This document shows, piece by piece, positions 34,818 through 55,515 of a DNA stretch of 64,000 bases. How positions within the stretch are numbered: the stretch's first letter is position 1; each line of letters opens with the position of its first letter. The DNA is from Pratylenchus scribneri (taxonomy: Eukaryota > Nematoda > Chromadorea > Rhabditida > Pratylenchidae), in assembly GCA_030063045.1 (NCBI GenBank), contig JAQSEB010000146.1:186001-250000 (forward strand), written 5' to 3'. The position numbers and the translations under genes are program-made. The notes beneath the pieces were generated by a model that made no database searches, was not told the DNA's origin, and saw nothing but the letters and a program-made list of their open reading frames with translations.

Positions 34818-37400
34818 TCAAAACAAATGCCAGATTTGCTAAAAATGATGTCAAACTATTTATATTTTTAAATTATTTACTTTTTAATTCTTTTCATTTT
34901 GGCTGTTTTCCCTCATTTCTCCTTGAAAATTTCTCCTTTTAATTCATCAAACTCCTCTGTGAATGTGAACCCAAATACCTTGCCTCCTTTTTTCGCGCAA
35001 ATATTAATTATTCTAATTTGCCGCCCTCAACCAAACCCAAAAGTGTCTGGGCCCAGCAGATTTTCTTTTGAGATTTGTTCGTCGCCAATGGAGACAACGG
35101 CCAAAGCGTGGGGAAGAGGATGAAGCATATTGGCCCCAAACACAGTCATTGAAAGAGGGGGGATTTGCGGGGATTCTTCCCTACTAAATCCCCCTCAAAC
35201 CACCCTTTGAATATTGCTCACAGTCAGCTCAAATGTCCCTCCCTTCTTTCCTTTTCCGTTCTCTCCGCATATTTTCCCTTTCAAAAGGCCTTGTGGCCTT
35301 ATGTGCGCGAGGCTTTTGTCCTTTCTTCCATTTGACGTCCTCCCTAATCCCAATCCCTTTGTTCTTTTCCTGTTTGTCCGGACTCATTGGGCCAAATTAC
35401 CATCCATTCAAAATGACTTGGCAATTTTCAATTTTACACAATAATAAATTAAATCGGCCAATTCCACGTCTCAATCCAAAGGCACGCATTTTATCATTTA
35501 TACATCATTTTTAAATGAATTTATTATGAAAAAAGACACAAATTTGGCCCTAAAATGCTAAATAGGAGGCAAAAGTGGGTGGCGGATTATTTGCCGAGGG
35601 AGGCAGAACCAAACTTGGCGTGACCCACCAAAGATTAATTCCCTCCTCCTCCTTCTTAAATCGTCCATTTCAGGCAAACCAAAAAACCTTTTGGGTGGCA
35701 TTCATTTTGTGCCACTTTTTCCGCAGCTAAAAAATTGTAGGGATCACTGTTTATGCCTTTCCTAAAAATGAAATTTTGCATCATTTGACGTCATTTAAGC
35801 TATTCATTCACGTGAATTTCTTGAATGAATTTTGGGTGCGCCATTTTAAAGTGTCAACGAACGGGCAAATTTTTAGGGCTAAATTTGGGTTTAATTTCCT
35901 AGTCAGTTTTTGATGAGGAAAATTTAATTTTAGATCCCATTTTGAGGTAAACAAATATTCATTCCATTCATTCATTTAATTCCATTATTCTGCTTGACAA
36001 AAAAGAAATACTCAAATAAAATAATTTATTTTAAATGGATACTATTTAATTTACTGGAAAATGAAATTGCAGAAATTTTTGAGTAGAAAAATAATCTTTT
36101 CTTGAGGCCATAATAAATTGGCTATAAATCAAAATTATTTAGAAATTCTATCTTGCTTAAAGCTTTGTCCTAATTTTAACCTGAAACAAATCCTAAGTAT
36201 GTTTTGGGCCAAATTATTTTTTACACAATAAATTCAATGCTTTTTTAAAAATTTTCAATAAAAAATGAAAATAAATATTTTAAATGAATTTAGGTCAGCA
36301 TTTTCCCCCTTTTTATGGCCAAATTCTTGTACGAAAAATATTCAGCACATTTCTGTTCGCATCGCATCCCCAAATTTCCTTAAAAGCTCATAATATTTTT
36401 ATTATCTCAATGCAAAAAATAATAATCCTCCTATCCCACACCATCACCTCTATGCATTTCCGTTCATACTTTGATACTCTTCTTTTAGGCCAAAAAATTA
36501 TATAAATTTTTTGGAGGGAGGGACCATTAAATGCCTTAATTAAGTTTTGACCAATAGCTCATTAACACAATGTCAATTATGAGGGGTGGCCTTATGGAAT
36601 TAAAAAGGCCTGATTTAAACCTATAAAAATTTATTAAATTCAATCATAAAATGAATTAAAAGAATTTGTATGAGAAAAATTTGAGTTCATCGGGAAAAAC
36701 ATTGCTTTCTCAAGAAATTTCTAGGAATTAAGGAAATAAATAAACTCATTTTGTACAGATAAGCCTTTCAAAATATATATCGCGTTCAGAGATTGGACCT
36801 TTGCCTCATAGAGCTATTGGCCAAAAACTTAATAAATACACACTCAAACAGTTTATTTCGCATTCTGTTGTTATTATTTTAAATGTTTTCATCATAAATC
36901 CGGGATAATAATTCCTTTATTTTCCAAATTGAAACAAATATTTTTTGAGGCAATCAGCTGGGCCAAACCCATTCTAGTCCTTCTAAATTTTCATTTGGTG
37001 GTGGCCGGCACGCGCTCGCAAAAACAATTTAACGCCCGCCGATTCAAAAGGGAGGAAATAATGATAAGGAGAATTATATGGACCCGTATAAACAACATTT
37101 TACATTATTTGTCCTCATTCACTCAAATTGATCCCCGCACCCCCTACCACTCTATACGGCGATAAGCAAGTCTGTTATTTGTTGCTCTTGGCCATTATTT
37201 TCTCATTGTAAATTGTAAATAATAAATATTCCTTTTATTCATTTGTTCAATTGAAGTTGAAGCTGACAATTTAAAATGACATAAATACTTTAAATTGTCC
37301 AAAAATATTAAATATTTTTTCTCTTTTTTTATTAATTTAAATATTCTTATTATTCAAGTTCTATTTTTGCATAATTATTAATTATCAATTCAATACATAT
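34818..37400. other. Intergenic, no gene recognised
   Basis: 2.6 kb between the TTL cluster and the channel gene. The part from 34950 to 35420 is visibly richer in C (CCCTCC and CCTTTCC runs) and may be the 5' control region of the channel or an unannotated exon on either strand. I found no set of exons that joined in frame. Confidence 0.4.
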
Positions 37401-37406
37401 TTTCAG
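37401..37406 (+). promoter_or_regulatory. Possible trans-splice acceptor of the channel gene
   Basis: TTTCAG 36 bases before the first ATG of the channel gene, with no exon found upstream. In nematodes such a site near the start is often where a spliced leader is added. An upstream 5' exon is the alternative. Confidence 0.35.
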
Positions 37407-37441
37407 CAGAGAGGCAATTGAATACAAATTTTTGTTAGCAA

Positions 37442-45989
<8,548 letters not shown>

Positions 45990-46183
45990 TGCAACAATTT
46001 TTGTTTTAATATTCGGAAATGGCCGGTAATAAATGAAGCAAAAAAATGATCTCAAACATTCATGACATTCCAAATTACAATGATTATTTTGTATAAATTG
46101 CAAATAAATTCATTAACAATATTTTTATTAGCATTAAAAAGGCATCATCAAAAAAAAGTCTAAATATCTCATTTGTAAATAAA

Positions 46184-48109
46184 TCAATCCAAATCGAATT
46201 CATCTTCATTCTTGTCCTCTTTATCTTTAATTTGCATATTTATATGGCTCATATACTGTCAAAATGGAAATGGGAGAATATAAAGGGCATAAATTAGTAA
46301 TTGTTTCTTACAACTTTATCGGCTCCTTGAATATGTGTGGATGCGGATTGAATGAGAGCATTTGTACCATTGGCCTAGAAAAATAATTAAATTAATTATC
46401 CGGGTGCATTATTATATATTTTTTACCTCATTGTGCATTGTCGTTTTCATTTCACCTTGTGCCCAAAAAATGTTGGCAATTTTGCATCCAGCTTTTGCCG
46501 CCTCTTTCATCAATTCCTTTACAATTTTAGCATCTTTGCGAGAATTTGTCGCCTTTTGGCCAGAAGTCACCGTCTTCGTTGATTTTGGGTATTTGTTGAA
46601 GCATTTCAGCGCAGACAAAAGTCCATTAGCCATTGAGCCAATTGGTGGCTGTGCCACTGGGATATTTTCGGCCATACCAGAATACATGGCGGAGGCCACA
46701 TCGCTGAAAATTTTCATATTTCCATCTGAAAATATGAGGAGATTAAAAATATTCTAATGGGCCAAATACTATGAAAATTACTTAATCATTTTAAACGGTG
46801 CTAGGTCGAGTCCACAATTCTGCAAATATGGGCGAGTCCACAATTCTGCAATTATGGGCATGTCCACAATTCTGCAATTATGGGCGAGTCCACAATTCTG
46901 CAAATAAAAAAATTGTGGTTTTCTTTATGTTCTTAAGGATGAAATAAGCTGAATTTTTGTACTTAGGGGTTTTCGAAGGTGCTGATCACGATTGTATAAA
47001 TGGTTTTTTGATTTGCCAAGTCCTGCGCAGCTTGGCCACGACACTATGGCCAAGTTTATTAATGTTCAATTTTGATGATGGAAATGTCAAGTATAGGGTA
47101 ATCGAGGGTGCTGAATATGATGGAGACAAAGATTTTGAATTTGATTCAAGTCTCGCATAGCTAGGCCATAAGTTATGACCATATATTAGGAATGGGAGAG
47201 CTTCTGCGTATAGAATGGCGGTATATTTTGCTTTGATTTTTCTAGATCCATAACAATAAAATTAGAATATTTCATGGCAAATACCTGAGATCAAATGTAA
47301 AATCATCATCACCATCATATTTAGCACCCTCGATTACCCTATACTTGACATTTCCATCATCAAAATTGAACATTAATAAACTTGGCCATAGTGTCGTGGC
47401 CAAGCTGCGCAGGACTTGGCAAATCAAAAAACCATTTATACAATCGTGATCAGCACCTTCGAAAACCCCGAAGTACAAAAATTCAGCTTATTTCATCCTT
47501 AAGAACATAAAGAAAACCACAATTTTTTTATTTGCAGAATTGTGGACTCGCCCATAATTGCAGAATTGTGGACATGCCCATAATTGCAGAATTGTGGACT
47601 CGCCCATATTTGCAAAGCCCTTTGTCTTTTGTGGACTCGACCCCGTACGATTTTAAACAACCCCAGTTTAATGACTGAAAATGAGACTAACCGGGAATTT
47701 GTTCAGCCACATTGCCGAATAATTGGCCAAGATCTTGGAAACCTTTGGCCACTTCCATATTATTTCCATTTTCTTTTCCCTCATTGAACATTTCCGCTCC
47801 CTGTTTGGCCATGGCCAACAATGTGCAAAATGCCATTCCGTCCTTTCCACCCAATTCCTTGCCCAATTCGATACTTTCGGCCACAATGCGATAAAATTCA
47901 GAAATCTTCAGCCCAAATTCCCTTGCCCTTTCATCTGAATAGAATTATTTAGAAAATTAAAATATGACAATTTAAAACAGACTGCTGGAATCGGACATTT
48001 GTTCGGCAACGGATTTGATTGTTTCAGCAAATTTTTTAATTTCCTCAGCTCCATTTTTTCTACTTGGATTTATCATATTGCCACTTGTTCCCGCTTCCGA
48101 TTCAGACAT
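46184..48109 (-). CDS. Unrecognised helical protein with acidic tail
   Basis: Five exons: 48109-47983, 47934-47692, 46725-46427, 46374-46312 and 46255-46184, in phases 1, 1, 0 and 0, giving 267 residues. I do not recognise it. The N terminus is MSESEAGTSGNMINPSRKNG with no signal peptide. The middle is a chain of likely amphipathic helices rich in Ala, Glu, Lys and Met (EEIKKFAETIKSVAEQM, FYRIVAESIELGKELGGKDG, EVAKGFQDLGQLFGNVAEQI). A glycine/proline break (VAQPPIGSMANG) precedes another helical part (AKIVKELMKEAAKAGCKI). The tail is acidic (DKEDKNEDEFDLD). It is probably cytosolic. The gene is tail to tail with the channel gene, with 194 bases between the stops. Intron 2 is 966 bases because it holds a giant foldback element. 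Confidence 0.75.
46790..47658. mobile_element. 870-base foldback element with arms of about 340 bases
   Basis: The left arm from 46805 and the right arm ending near 47640 are almost perfect inverted copies (GCTGATCACGATTGTATAAA, GCAGCTTGGCCACGACACTA and GGAAATGTCAAGTATAGGGT appear in both). Each arm starts with tandem units of about 30 bases, CGAGTCCACAATTCTGCAA then TATGGG, four on the left. The loop is about 47160-47280. Both arms contain a matching open frame of about 67 codons, which is a by-product of the symmetry. It lies in an intron of the helical protein gene. Confidence 0.9.
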
Positions 48110-48699
48110 TTCTCGATTTCTTCCAAATAATATTAATAAAATAAATGTATAGCTTACTATTTTAATTGAAAATGAATAAAAATTATAAATGATTTAGTTT
48201 TGAATCTAAGAAATTTATATTTTGAAATTGAATGTTTAAAAATATAATTTGTAATCTTTCGCCTCGAGGCAATAGAAATGTGGGCCGTAATCGATGACAT
48301 TAGTTATTGCCATTTTATGTAAATTTATCGAATACGAATAATAATAAACCGCTCACCATCAACCATCCTTTGTCCTTTCCCGTCTTTATTTCTCCGTATT
48401 TTTTTCCATTCTATCCGAATTCTGAATCCAATTTTGTCCTATATTTTTTGATTCACATTCCCAGGCAAAAAAACAAATCTTAATCTGTGAAAGTCGCTTG
48501 GATTAAAAATAAAAAATATTTATGATACTTATTAGATTCTTTCTTTAAAAAAGGACTAAAATATAAATGTTTTTCATTTGAAAATGGGGTCATTTATATT
48601 GTCAAATAAACACACAATAAATTAATAACATAATTTGTAACATTTTTAGCTCACCAATAGAAATAGAAGCATTGAAAATTGTGAATTTATTAATATTCT
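48110..48699. other. Intergenic between two minus-strand genes
   Basis: 590 AT-rich bases between the CHK-like kinase stop and the helical protein start. No repeat or gene recognised; it presumably holds the promoter of the helical protein gene. Confidence 0.4.
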
Positions 48700-51225
48700 T
48701 TATAAAATGCTATTGTCTTTAATATTTTTGTATTCTTTGAACATTTCCACCAGTCGATTTTTCCTCCTTTTTGCCTTATCCAATGGTTCACCGGCTTCTT
48801 CATTTAGCACTAACATTTGCATTAGAAAATACATTTCTTTCGGCAAATGCTTTAAAAATTAAAAATCATTAAATTTAATCTAATTTTTGGTCAACTTTTT
48901 GGAAAATAATTTCTGCCTCTTCATCGGTTTCTATTGGCATTTTTTCGCCCAAAATTTTTGTCCATTTTTGCATTTCTTGTCGATACATTCCAATCCATTT
49001 TTGTTGATTTTCTTTCCTAATCTCAATTTCCACACTGCCCAACAATAAATGGGCCAAATCATTTAGGCCAGTGTCTTGAAAAAGGTTTATTCGATTTATG
49101 GAAATTTTCTTCTAACCGGGTCGTGTGAATTGCCAATCGAGGATGGCAGCCAATTTGTTTGAATTTTTATGATGGAAAAGCAAATTACTGGACCATAAAT
49201 CGCCATGTGTGAGCACCGGTCGAATTCCTTAATGAATGGGTTAGGGTGTGCAATGTGCATCGGTTTTATGGCCTATATTTAAACGAAACTAAAACCATTC
49301 CTTTGCAAAGAAATATATAATTTGAACGGACTGGCTCTCTTCAATAAAATGGCTTTATAAAATAATTATGGAATTGTATAAAATTATTTGGAAAGAGATT
49401 GGAAGAAAAAAGCAATTTGATTCAGCAGATGCATGACGTTATGGTCCATAACTCAATGAGATATGAGACGAAGTAAAGGCAATTTTTAAAATTTGAATTT
49501 CCGCTACCAAATTTCATTTTAATAATTTTAATTTAAAAAAAAGATTTAAAGAAAATTTGCATTTTCCCCTTTCCTCTGAGGATTCAAATTTTTTTAAATT
49601 CTTGAACTCTATTATTTTAAATAATATTTAAAAAAAGATTATAAAGCAATTTTGTAGGAGTGATTCAAGCCGTTCAAATGATATATTATTTCCATAATAA
49701 AATGGCAATTGCCTCATTGAGCTAGGACAAAAATTAAAGCAATATACTACTAACTAAATAGCATTATTCAAATTGTCCTCTATTTGAATACAGAAAAATT
49801 TTTGAAAAAATGTCTATTTAATATGGCAAATTTTCTCACCTAATTCCTCGCAAATATCCCTTCTTTTGAATGCTTCATTCATTTCCAAAACTTGCACAAT
49901 GAATTTTTCCAATTCTTTTCGATTTGCTTGGAAATATTCGGCATCTTCTTTTTCTCCATTTTCCGGTGCACACAATCTTTGAATGACTTTTTCTGCCGGA
50001 TACTGTATTTTAAATTTGCCACCTTTATTGAGGATTTTGCCCTTCGTTCACCTTAAATAAATGTGTTTCGCCCAATTTCAATTTGTTAATTTGTTTTGGT
50101 GGAATGGCCAATGAAAGGGCGTGAAGTCTGCCAATGGCCAAAAGGAGGGATTCTACCTCAAAAAGGGCAGAACATTTTAGGTTAAAATAAATTTTTTTAA
50201 ACTTGTTCTTTGCTCAAATTGTCCGCCTCTTCCGGCGAATTTCCCCTTTCTGTCAAATCCTCCAGCAGTAAATATGCCTTCTCTAATCCATCCAAATCCG
50301 CACTTTTTTGCCAAGCAAATGCTCGAGGCAAAAATTCTGAGGCAAATTGGCCAAGAAATTTTGGGACCAATTCGGAGTAGAAATCCACTTCCCGATTATG
50401 GAATTGGACAAGTAATGGGAGAAGTGAGTCCAACTAAAGGTGAATATTTTTGGCAATAAAATTAATAAAAGTGTCATTAAAAAATGAAATCTGGAAATAA
50501 TTTGTGAGATTCTATTAAAATTAAATATAAGTATCACTAAAGATAAATCTGATAAGTCTGCAGGGCAAATCACTAGCGTCAAAATTTCTCCCGAAATATA
50601 ATTTCATAGAGACCAGTAATTTAAATTAAAAATAATTAATTTATTTTCTCATGCCGAAAAATATTATATTTTTGGGGCCATATAATTTAGTTAGCCAAAT
50701 CAGACTTCAAGATTCCCTAACCCCTAATTCCATCCTGCCTTGAATTAGCTCTGAGCCGTAATACCTAGTTATGGCCAACTTATATGGCCTCAAAAATATA
50801 ATCGACAGGAAAGAATTTGTGTAAATTAATCCTTTTTTTTGTTTAATTTAATATTTTCTCATTTTCATTTTATACTTACTTCCTCTTTTGTGTTCAAAAA
50901 ATTCACTTCTGCCACATATTTTGGATTTGGACTCTATAAAAAATTGGATTAAGTTTTAATTAATGTCCCTCCTAACTTTTAAAATGCCTTTGAATTCTGA
51001 CATTTCTTCTCCTACTTCTTTTCTGAAGCGAATTCGTCGAATGCACGAAAGGTAGCCAACGGCACCATCAATTATTTCAGCACAACATTTTCCCGCAATT
51101 CCCTGATTCCCAGAAAATGAGCGCCATTCTGGGCTTCCATATTCGTCCAATCCGCGAATAATTTCCTCCAAAATTAAACCAGTCTCCGGAATTTGATCAT
51201 TCAATTCAAGTGGGAAAGAGGACAT
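48700..51225 (-). CDS. CHK-like kinase family protein
   Basis: Eight exons: 51225-50977, 50933-50880, 50433-50203, 50156-50052, 50002-49840, 49227-49117, 49074-48896 and 48849-48700; all phases fit, 413 residues. The kinase core is plain: THGDLWSSNLLFHH (catalytic Asp in HGD and Asn, about residues 274-287), then AAILDWQFTRPG with the metal-binding Asp. Upstream are the family words REVDFYSELVPKFL, AYLLLEDL and LLLAIGRLHALSLA. The family is the choline-kinase-like/ecdysteroid-kinase group (CHK, DUF1679), expanded in nematodes; the substrate is not known, and small-molecule phosphorylation is the likely reaction. Length is normal. The exon 4 acceptor (TTTTTGAG) is weak but in phase. Confidence 0.88.
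50655..50808. mobile_element. Short foldback element in the kinase intron 2
   Basis: ATTATATTTTTGGGGCCATA on the left pairs with TATGGCCTCAAAAATATAAT on the right. Words GAGGCCATAT and GCCAAATCAGACTTC recur at 56786-57128, so it is a family. Confidence 0.55.
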
Positions 51226-51796
51226 TTATTAGTGGAACAGCTGCTGGGACAAATGAAAAGGAAAAGCCGGCCAAAAACACAATTTGTGGAGTAAATTAAA
51301 TTTACGACAAGAATAAATCGATGATTGAAGGAGGAAATGTGGAGGGAATTCCTCTTCATTTTCTTATCTTATTTTTATGCCAATGCACTTTGTTATTTCC
51401 TACAAATTATTTCCACAATATTCAATAAAAATTTATTAGAAAATTTGAATAGAAACAAATCTATGAATTAAGCAAACTAATAATATTCATTATTTTCACT
51501 CTTTTTTGGGTTTATTCTAGCAAGAAAAATCGTTGAATTTGGCATAATTTTTCGTTTGATAAAAAAAATAAACACATTTTATGGCTATAAAATGTGGTCA
51601 AATAAAGTTTTTTCTAATATCTAGCTTTAAGTTAAACCCTAATTTTTAAATGCTTCATTTATGGACAAGATATTTCCCATTTCTTATTAAATTAATGAAT
51701 TTTATTACCAAAATGATTAAGAATGAATTTAATTATATGAAATAATTTAAACATTGTTTTCAAATTTAAAAAAAATATAAAAATTATTAAATATTT
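51226..51796. other. Intergenic between the kinase and TTL-8
   Basis: 571 AT-rich bases upstream of the kinase start. Nothing recognised. Confidence 0.4.
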
Positions 51797-52642
51797 TCAG
51801 TGGCAATTTTCCCATGTTTCCAAATGATTTGGTTCGCCCAAACGAATTCCAACATTTTCTTTCTGTTCCGGCAATGCCGACAAATGGAATCGGGTCAACA
51901 TTCGGCACTAAAAATAATTTTAAATTTATTCAAAAATAATTAATTACATCGGATCCATTCCTTTGTTGTTCCATTCCCTCCGTTGGGCATTGATGCCAAA
52001 TCAGCAAATATGGTTCCAAATCGACTAGGCCAAAGAATTCGTCCAAATCCTCATTGGCCATTAGTTGGAATTGGCCATTCTCATCGGTGAATGTTTCGCC
52101 TAAATAATCATCGGAATCGATGATTGGCAGGCCAAATGGAAGTTCAACATTGGCTTTTTAATGAGGGAAAATAGAATTTATTTTTTAATATTTTATTTTG
52201 GGAAGTTTTGTCGTTTCTATGGACCAAAAAACCATTTTCCTAAGATTATAAGGAAGGATTGTTTAATCAACGAATTTGGCTTCAATTTTGTGTAATTTAT
52301 GGCAATCTTTGATAAATAAATGGTAAAGATTGGTTAGCATTGCTTAATTAAGATGGTCAAATATGGCCGAAATAAAGTCATCATATTTACTTAGAATCCA
52401 AAAACTTAATAAAATAATTTTATTAATCCATGTAAATTTGCATAATTTCAAATTATTTGCTTACAATCCGCTTCCCAAAGTTGAATTTTTGCTCGTCCTT
52501 CGGGTTTCACTTCTTTGCCCAGGGAATTATTCACCATCAAACATTCCAATCGGCCACTGATTTGATAAAGTAAAGCCAAACAATCGGATTTGAATAAAAG
52601 AAAAATAAATAAAATGAACAATAAATTTTGAGCAAATTTCAT
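51797..52642 (-). CDS. Transthyretin-like secreted protein, divergent (TTL-8)
   Basis: Exons 52642-52465, 52153-51948 and 51907-51797, in phases 1 and 0 like the cluster genes, about 164 residues. The signal peptide is MKFAQNLLFILFIFLLFKSD. The strand motif is ISGRLECLM rather than SGTVYCTT; exon 2 has DDYLGETFTDENGQFQLM and YLLIWHQCPTEG. Exon 3 starts CRML and ends ENCH, so the four cysteines are kept. It stands 18 kb from the cluster and lacks the shared upstream block, so it is an older family member. It follows the acyl-CoA dehydrogenase at 134 bases on the same strand. Confidence 0.85.
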
Positions 52643-52663
52643 TTTGGGGAATTATAAATTTAA

Positions 52664-52680
52664 TAAATGCTGAATTAAAA
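52664..52680 (-). promoter_or_regulatory. Possible trans-splice acceptor before TTL-8
   Basis: On the minus strand CTTTTAATTCAG ends 28 bases before the TTL-8 ATG. It sits in the 134-base space after the upstream gene, where SL2-type trans-splicing would be expected in a nematode operon. Confidence 0.35.
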
Positions 52681-52776
52681 GTCAAAAGCAAAATTGATTC
52701 AATTTTTTCCTCAAAATGTTGTGATTCATTCGTAAAAATTGAAAAGAACATAAAATATAAGGCCAAATTTCTTCAA

Positions 52777-55298
52777 TCATTTCATTGCTGCTTTTTGCAT
52801 GCATTTGGCCACAATTCCCAGCATAATTTCATCGCATCCGGCACCAATGGAAATTAGTCGTAAATCTCGATACATCCGGCTCACTTCATTCTCCCAACAA
52901 TATCCGGCACCGCCCCAAAACTTTAAATAAAATTGTGGCAAAAAATGAGAGAATTATTTTTGGCCAACTTGAAGGCAACAATCCGGAATTCTTCTGGCCA
53001 ATTTTCCGGCCAAATATTTGACTTTGCTTGTGGCCTCCAATCCATTCATCGCCATTCCCCCCTCCTCATCATTTGCCACTTTTTCCATTGTTGTTTGGTA
53101 AAGAAGTGCCCGGAATGCGTCCAATTCGGCACTCAATGAGGCCAATTGGAATTGAACTGTTTGTTGGTCGAAAAGTTTGGCACCGAATATTGGTCTTTCC
53201 ATTGCGTATTTTGCCGTTTTTGCAATCATTCTTTCCAATGGTCGAAGCACTAGAAAATGGTAAATAAAATTCGGATTTTTGCCATCATTTATTTTGTCAG
53301 GCTTATCGAACTTTTCGCCTTGATTAATTTCTCAATTATCCACAAAATTTAATCTATATCATTCGGTTTATTCTTATATATCATTTTGATATAAGGTTAT
53401 GGAATTGACAAAATTTTATGGCCAAATGAACAATCAGCGTTATAAAATGGAACCAAATTTATTAAATTTAAATGCTAATAATTCTTGAAAAATTTGTTTT
53501 TTCCGGTGCTTCAATTTTGCTAGCAAACTCACCAACCGCAGCCGCAACCAATCGTTCATTTTGAAATTGGCACATTTGATAGTGAAATCCACGGCCCTCT
53601 TCCCCAATAATATTTTGTGAGGGCACTCGAACATTGTCAAAAATAATTTCGGCTGTGTCCGAACAATGCATTCCCAACTTTTCGATTGGGCGTCCCAAAT
53701 GAATTCCTGAAAAATGGGAGCAAAAAAATATAAAATAATTAATAAATTATCCTAATTAGAAGTCAAATTTGTATTTAAACGGGAAATATTAAACCTATTG
53801 AAAAATTTTAAAAATATAGAAAAGATTGTAATTTGTAACAGTTCGTGAGTTTTATCCATGTCTCCCAATCTTTAATCAATTGATATATCTCATCATGTAG
53901 CATCACTTGATTATGTTATGGTCTATTAAATAGGTTTAAGTTTATGCAATTTTAAATTAGTTTCGAACCAAAAACAAAAATCGATTTAAATGATTTAATA
54001 ACTCTTAATTTTATCATATATAACAATTAAACCATTATAATTACTTTTAGTCATGTGTTGTGTACCCTTTTTCGAAAATTTCATGTTTTTAATTTTCATC
54101 GTTTAAAAAAGCCCCTCAAAAAATTGCCTGGTTCATCCATGTTCACACAAATTAAACTTTTATTCCCATGCCGATTGCCGTCTTCAGCAGCGGGTGGTCC
54201 AGTGTTGGCCAAAAGGCAAATCCAATCAGCCTGATGTCCATTTGTTATCCACATTTTGCGCCCATTTATAATCAAATCATCATTCCTTCCATCTTTTCGA
54301 GCCCATGTTTCAATTGCTTTAATTTTGGAGGATTTAAATGAGTTTTTTGAGATTTTTTACATTTATAAGAAATGAATGGTAATTTTTTTGGAATTTTTAT
54401 CTTTTTCTTTATTAAAAAATATAAACGATAAATAATTTCATTAAATATAACCAGCCACATCCGATCCAGCCCCCGGCTCACTGACACCCAAACATGCAAT
54501 TCGTTCCCCGCTGATTGAGGGTGCAAGAAATTCCCGTTTCAATTTGTCCGAACCGAATTGGGCCAATGCAGGTGTGGCCATTTCCGATTGGACTATGAAA
54601 AATTGGATAAAATTCAATTTAATTAAAAAATATTTGTAACAAAATTTAATTCTGAAAACATTTTTCTATGAGTAATATAATATGGCAGACAAAACCACAA
54701 ATTTGGCCAAAATTTTGTCTAATTTATCCAATATGTTTAAGTAAAAGTTTCTCTGGGTATTGAAGATAGATGTTGGCATATTCTTATTTTTCGAAAATTT
54801 TTAATTAATTTTGCCATTTGCCTTTAACATTCTGGATTCTGCTGATTTAAATTTTAATTATATAGTACTTTTGACATAATAAAAATAATAATTTTCAATA
54901 AATATGTGAACATTAATTTACCGCAAACAGCCATTGGAATGCCCCCACAGGAACTTTGGCCCAAAGTTTCGGCAATTGCCAATGAATAGCTGAAATCCAG
55001 GCCCAAACCGCCATATTCTGTTTACATTTTAGCATTTAAGGGAATATGCCCCCTTTTTGTCACCTTTTGGTTTGTTCGCACCGAATACACCAAATTTGGC
55101 AAATTCCGGGAAAAGTTCTCTGGCAGGAAATTGTTTGGCCCTTTCCCATTCATCCACACGAGGATTCACTCTTTCCTCAATGAATTTGCCCAATGATTCG
55201 GTGATTGTCTGATGCTCTGGACCATAAATTGGATGGCTTAATTTATTGGGTGACAAAATGGCATTCGAACGAAGAAAAGGACCAATTCCACGATGCAT
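52777..55298 (-). CDS. Acyl-CoA dehydrogenase
   Basis: Seven exons: 55298-55064, 55017-54922, 54592-54452, 54316-54128, 53706-53533, 53249-52969 and 52920-52777; 419 residues. I took the first ATG ([12 protein letters not shown]); a basic N terminus could be a mitochondrial leader. The enzyme oxidises acyl-CoA to trans-enoyl-CoA with FAD. The signature [14 protein letters not shown] lies at about residues 144-157, followed by [20 protein letters not shown] and [11 protein letters not shown]. The catalytic base is probably the Glu of NERLV (about residue 270), the position used by long-chain and isovaleryl enzymes; the C-terminal site of medium-chain enzymes is replaced by [10 protein letters not shown]. 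The fourth intron must be GC-AG (CCAG|GCAATT). It is therefore closest to the long-chain/isovaleryl type. Substrate not determined. Confidence 0.92.
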
Positions 55299-55515
55299 TT
55301 TGCTCAAAATCTCCAATCAATTTATGGGAATTTTTAGGTCAAAAGAATTTTTGAATAATTTTGCGATTTTCTATTGATTTGGAAGGATTTTGGGAAAATG
55401 AACAAGAAAATTAAGTGAAGGAACGAGCCGTAAATTTCCATCTCTTCAAACATAAATCCTCGCGAGTTGACCTTAATTTGGAATTACGATTCAAACATTC
55501 ATTTTCCTTCTTTTT

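Noticed and set aside
36929..37165. Plus-strand frame with a hydrophobic start upstream of the channel gene
   Set aside because: The frame does not begin with ATG, no splice sites join it to the channel exons and no family is recognised.
46957..47478. Two matching frames of about 67 codons, one on each strand
   Set aside because: They are the same sequence in the two arms of an inverted repeat. Symmetry explains the match, and there is no sign of splicing or a known motif.
52777..55316. Start of the dehydrogenase at 55316
   Set aside because: That codon is TTG; the first ATG in frame is at 55298.
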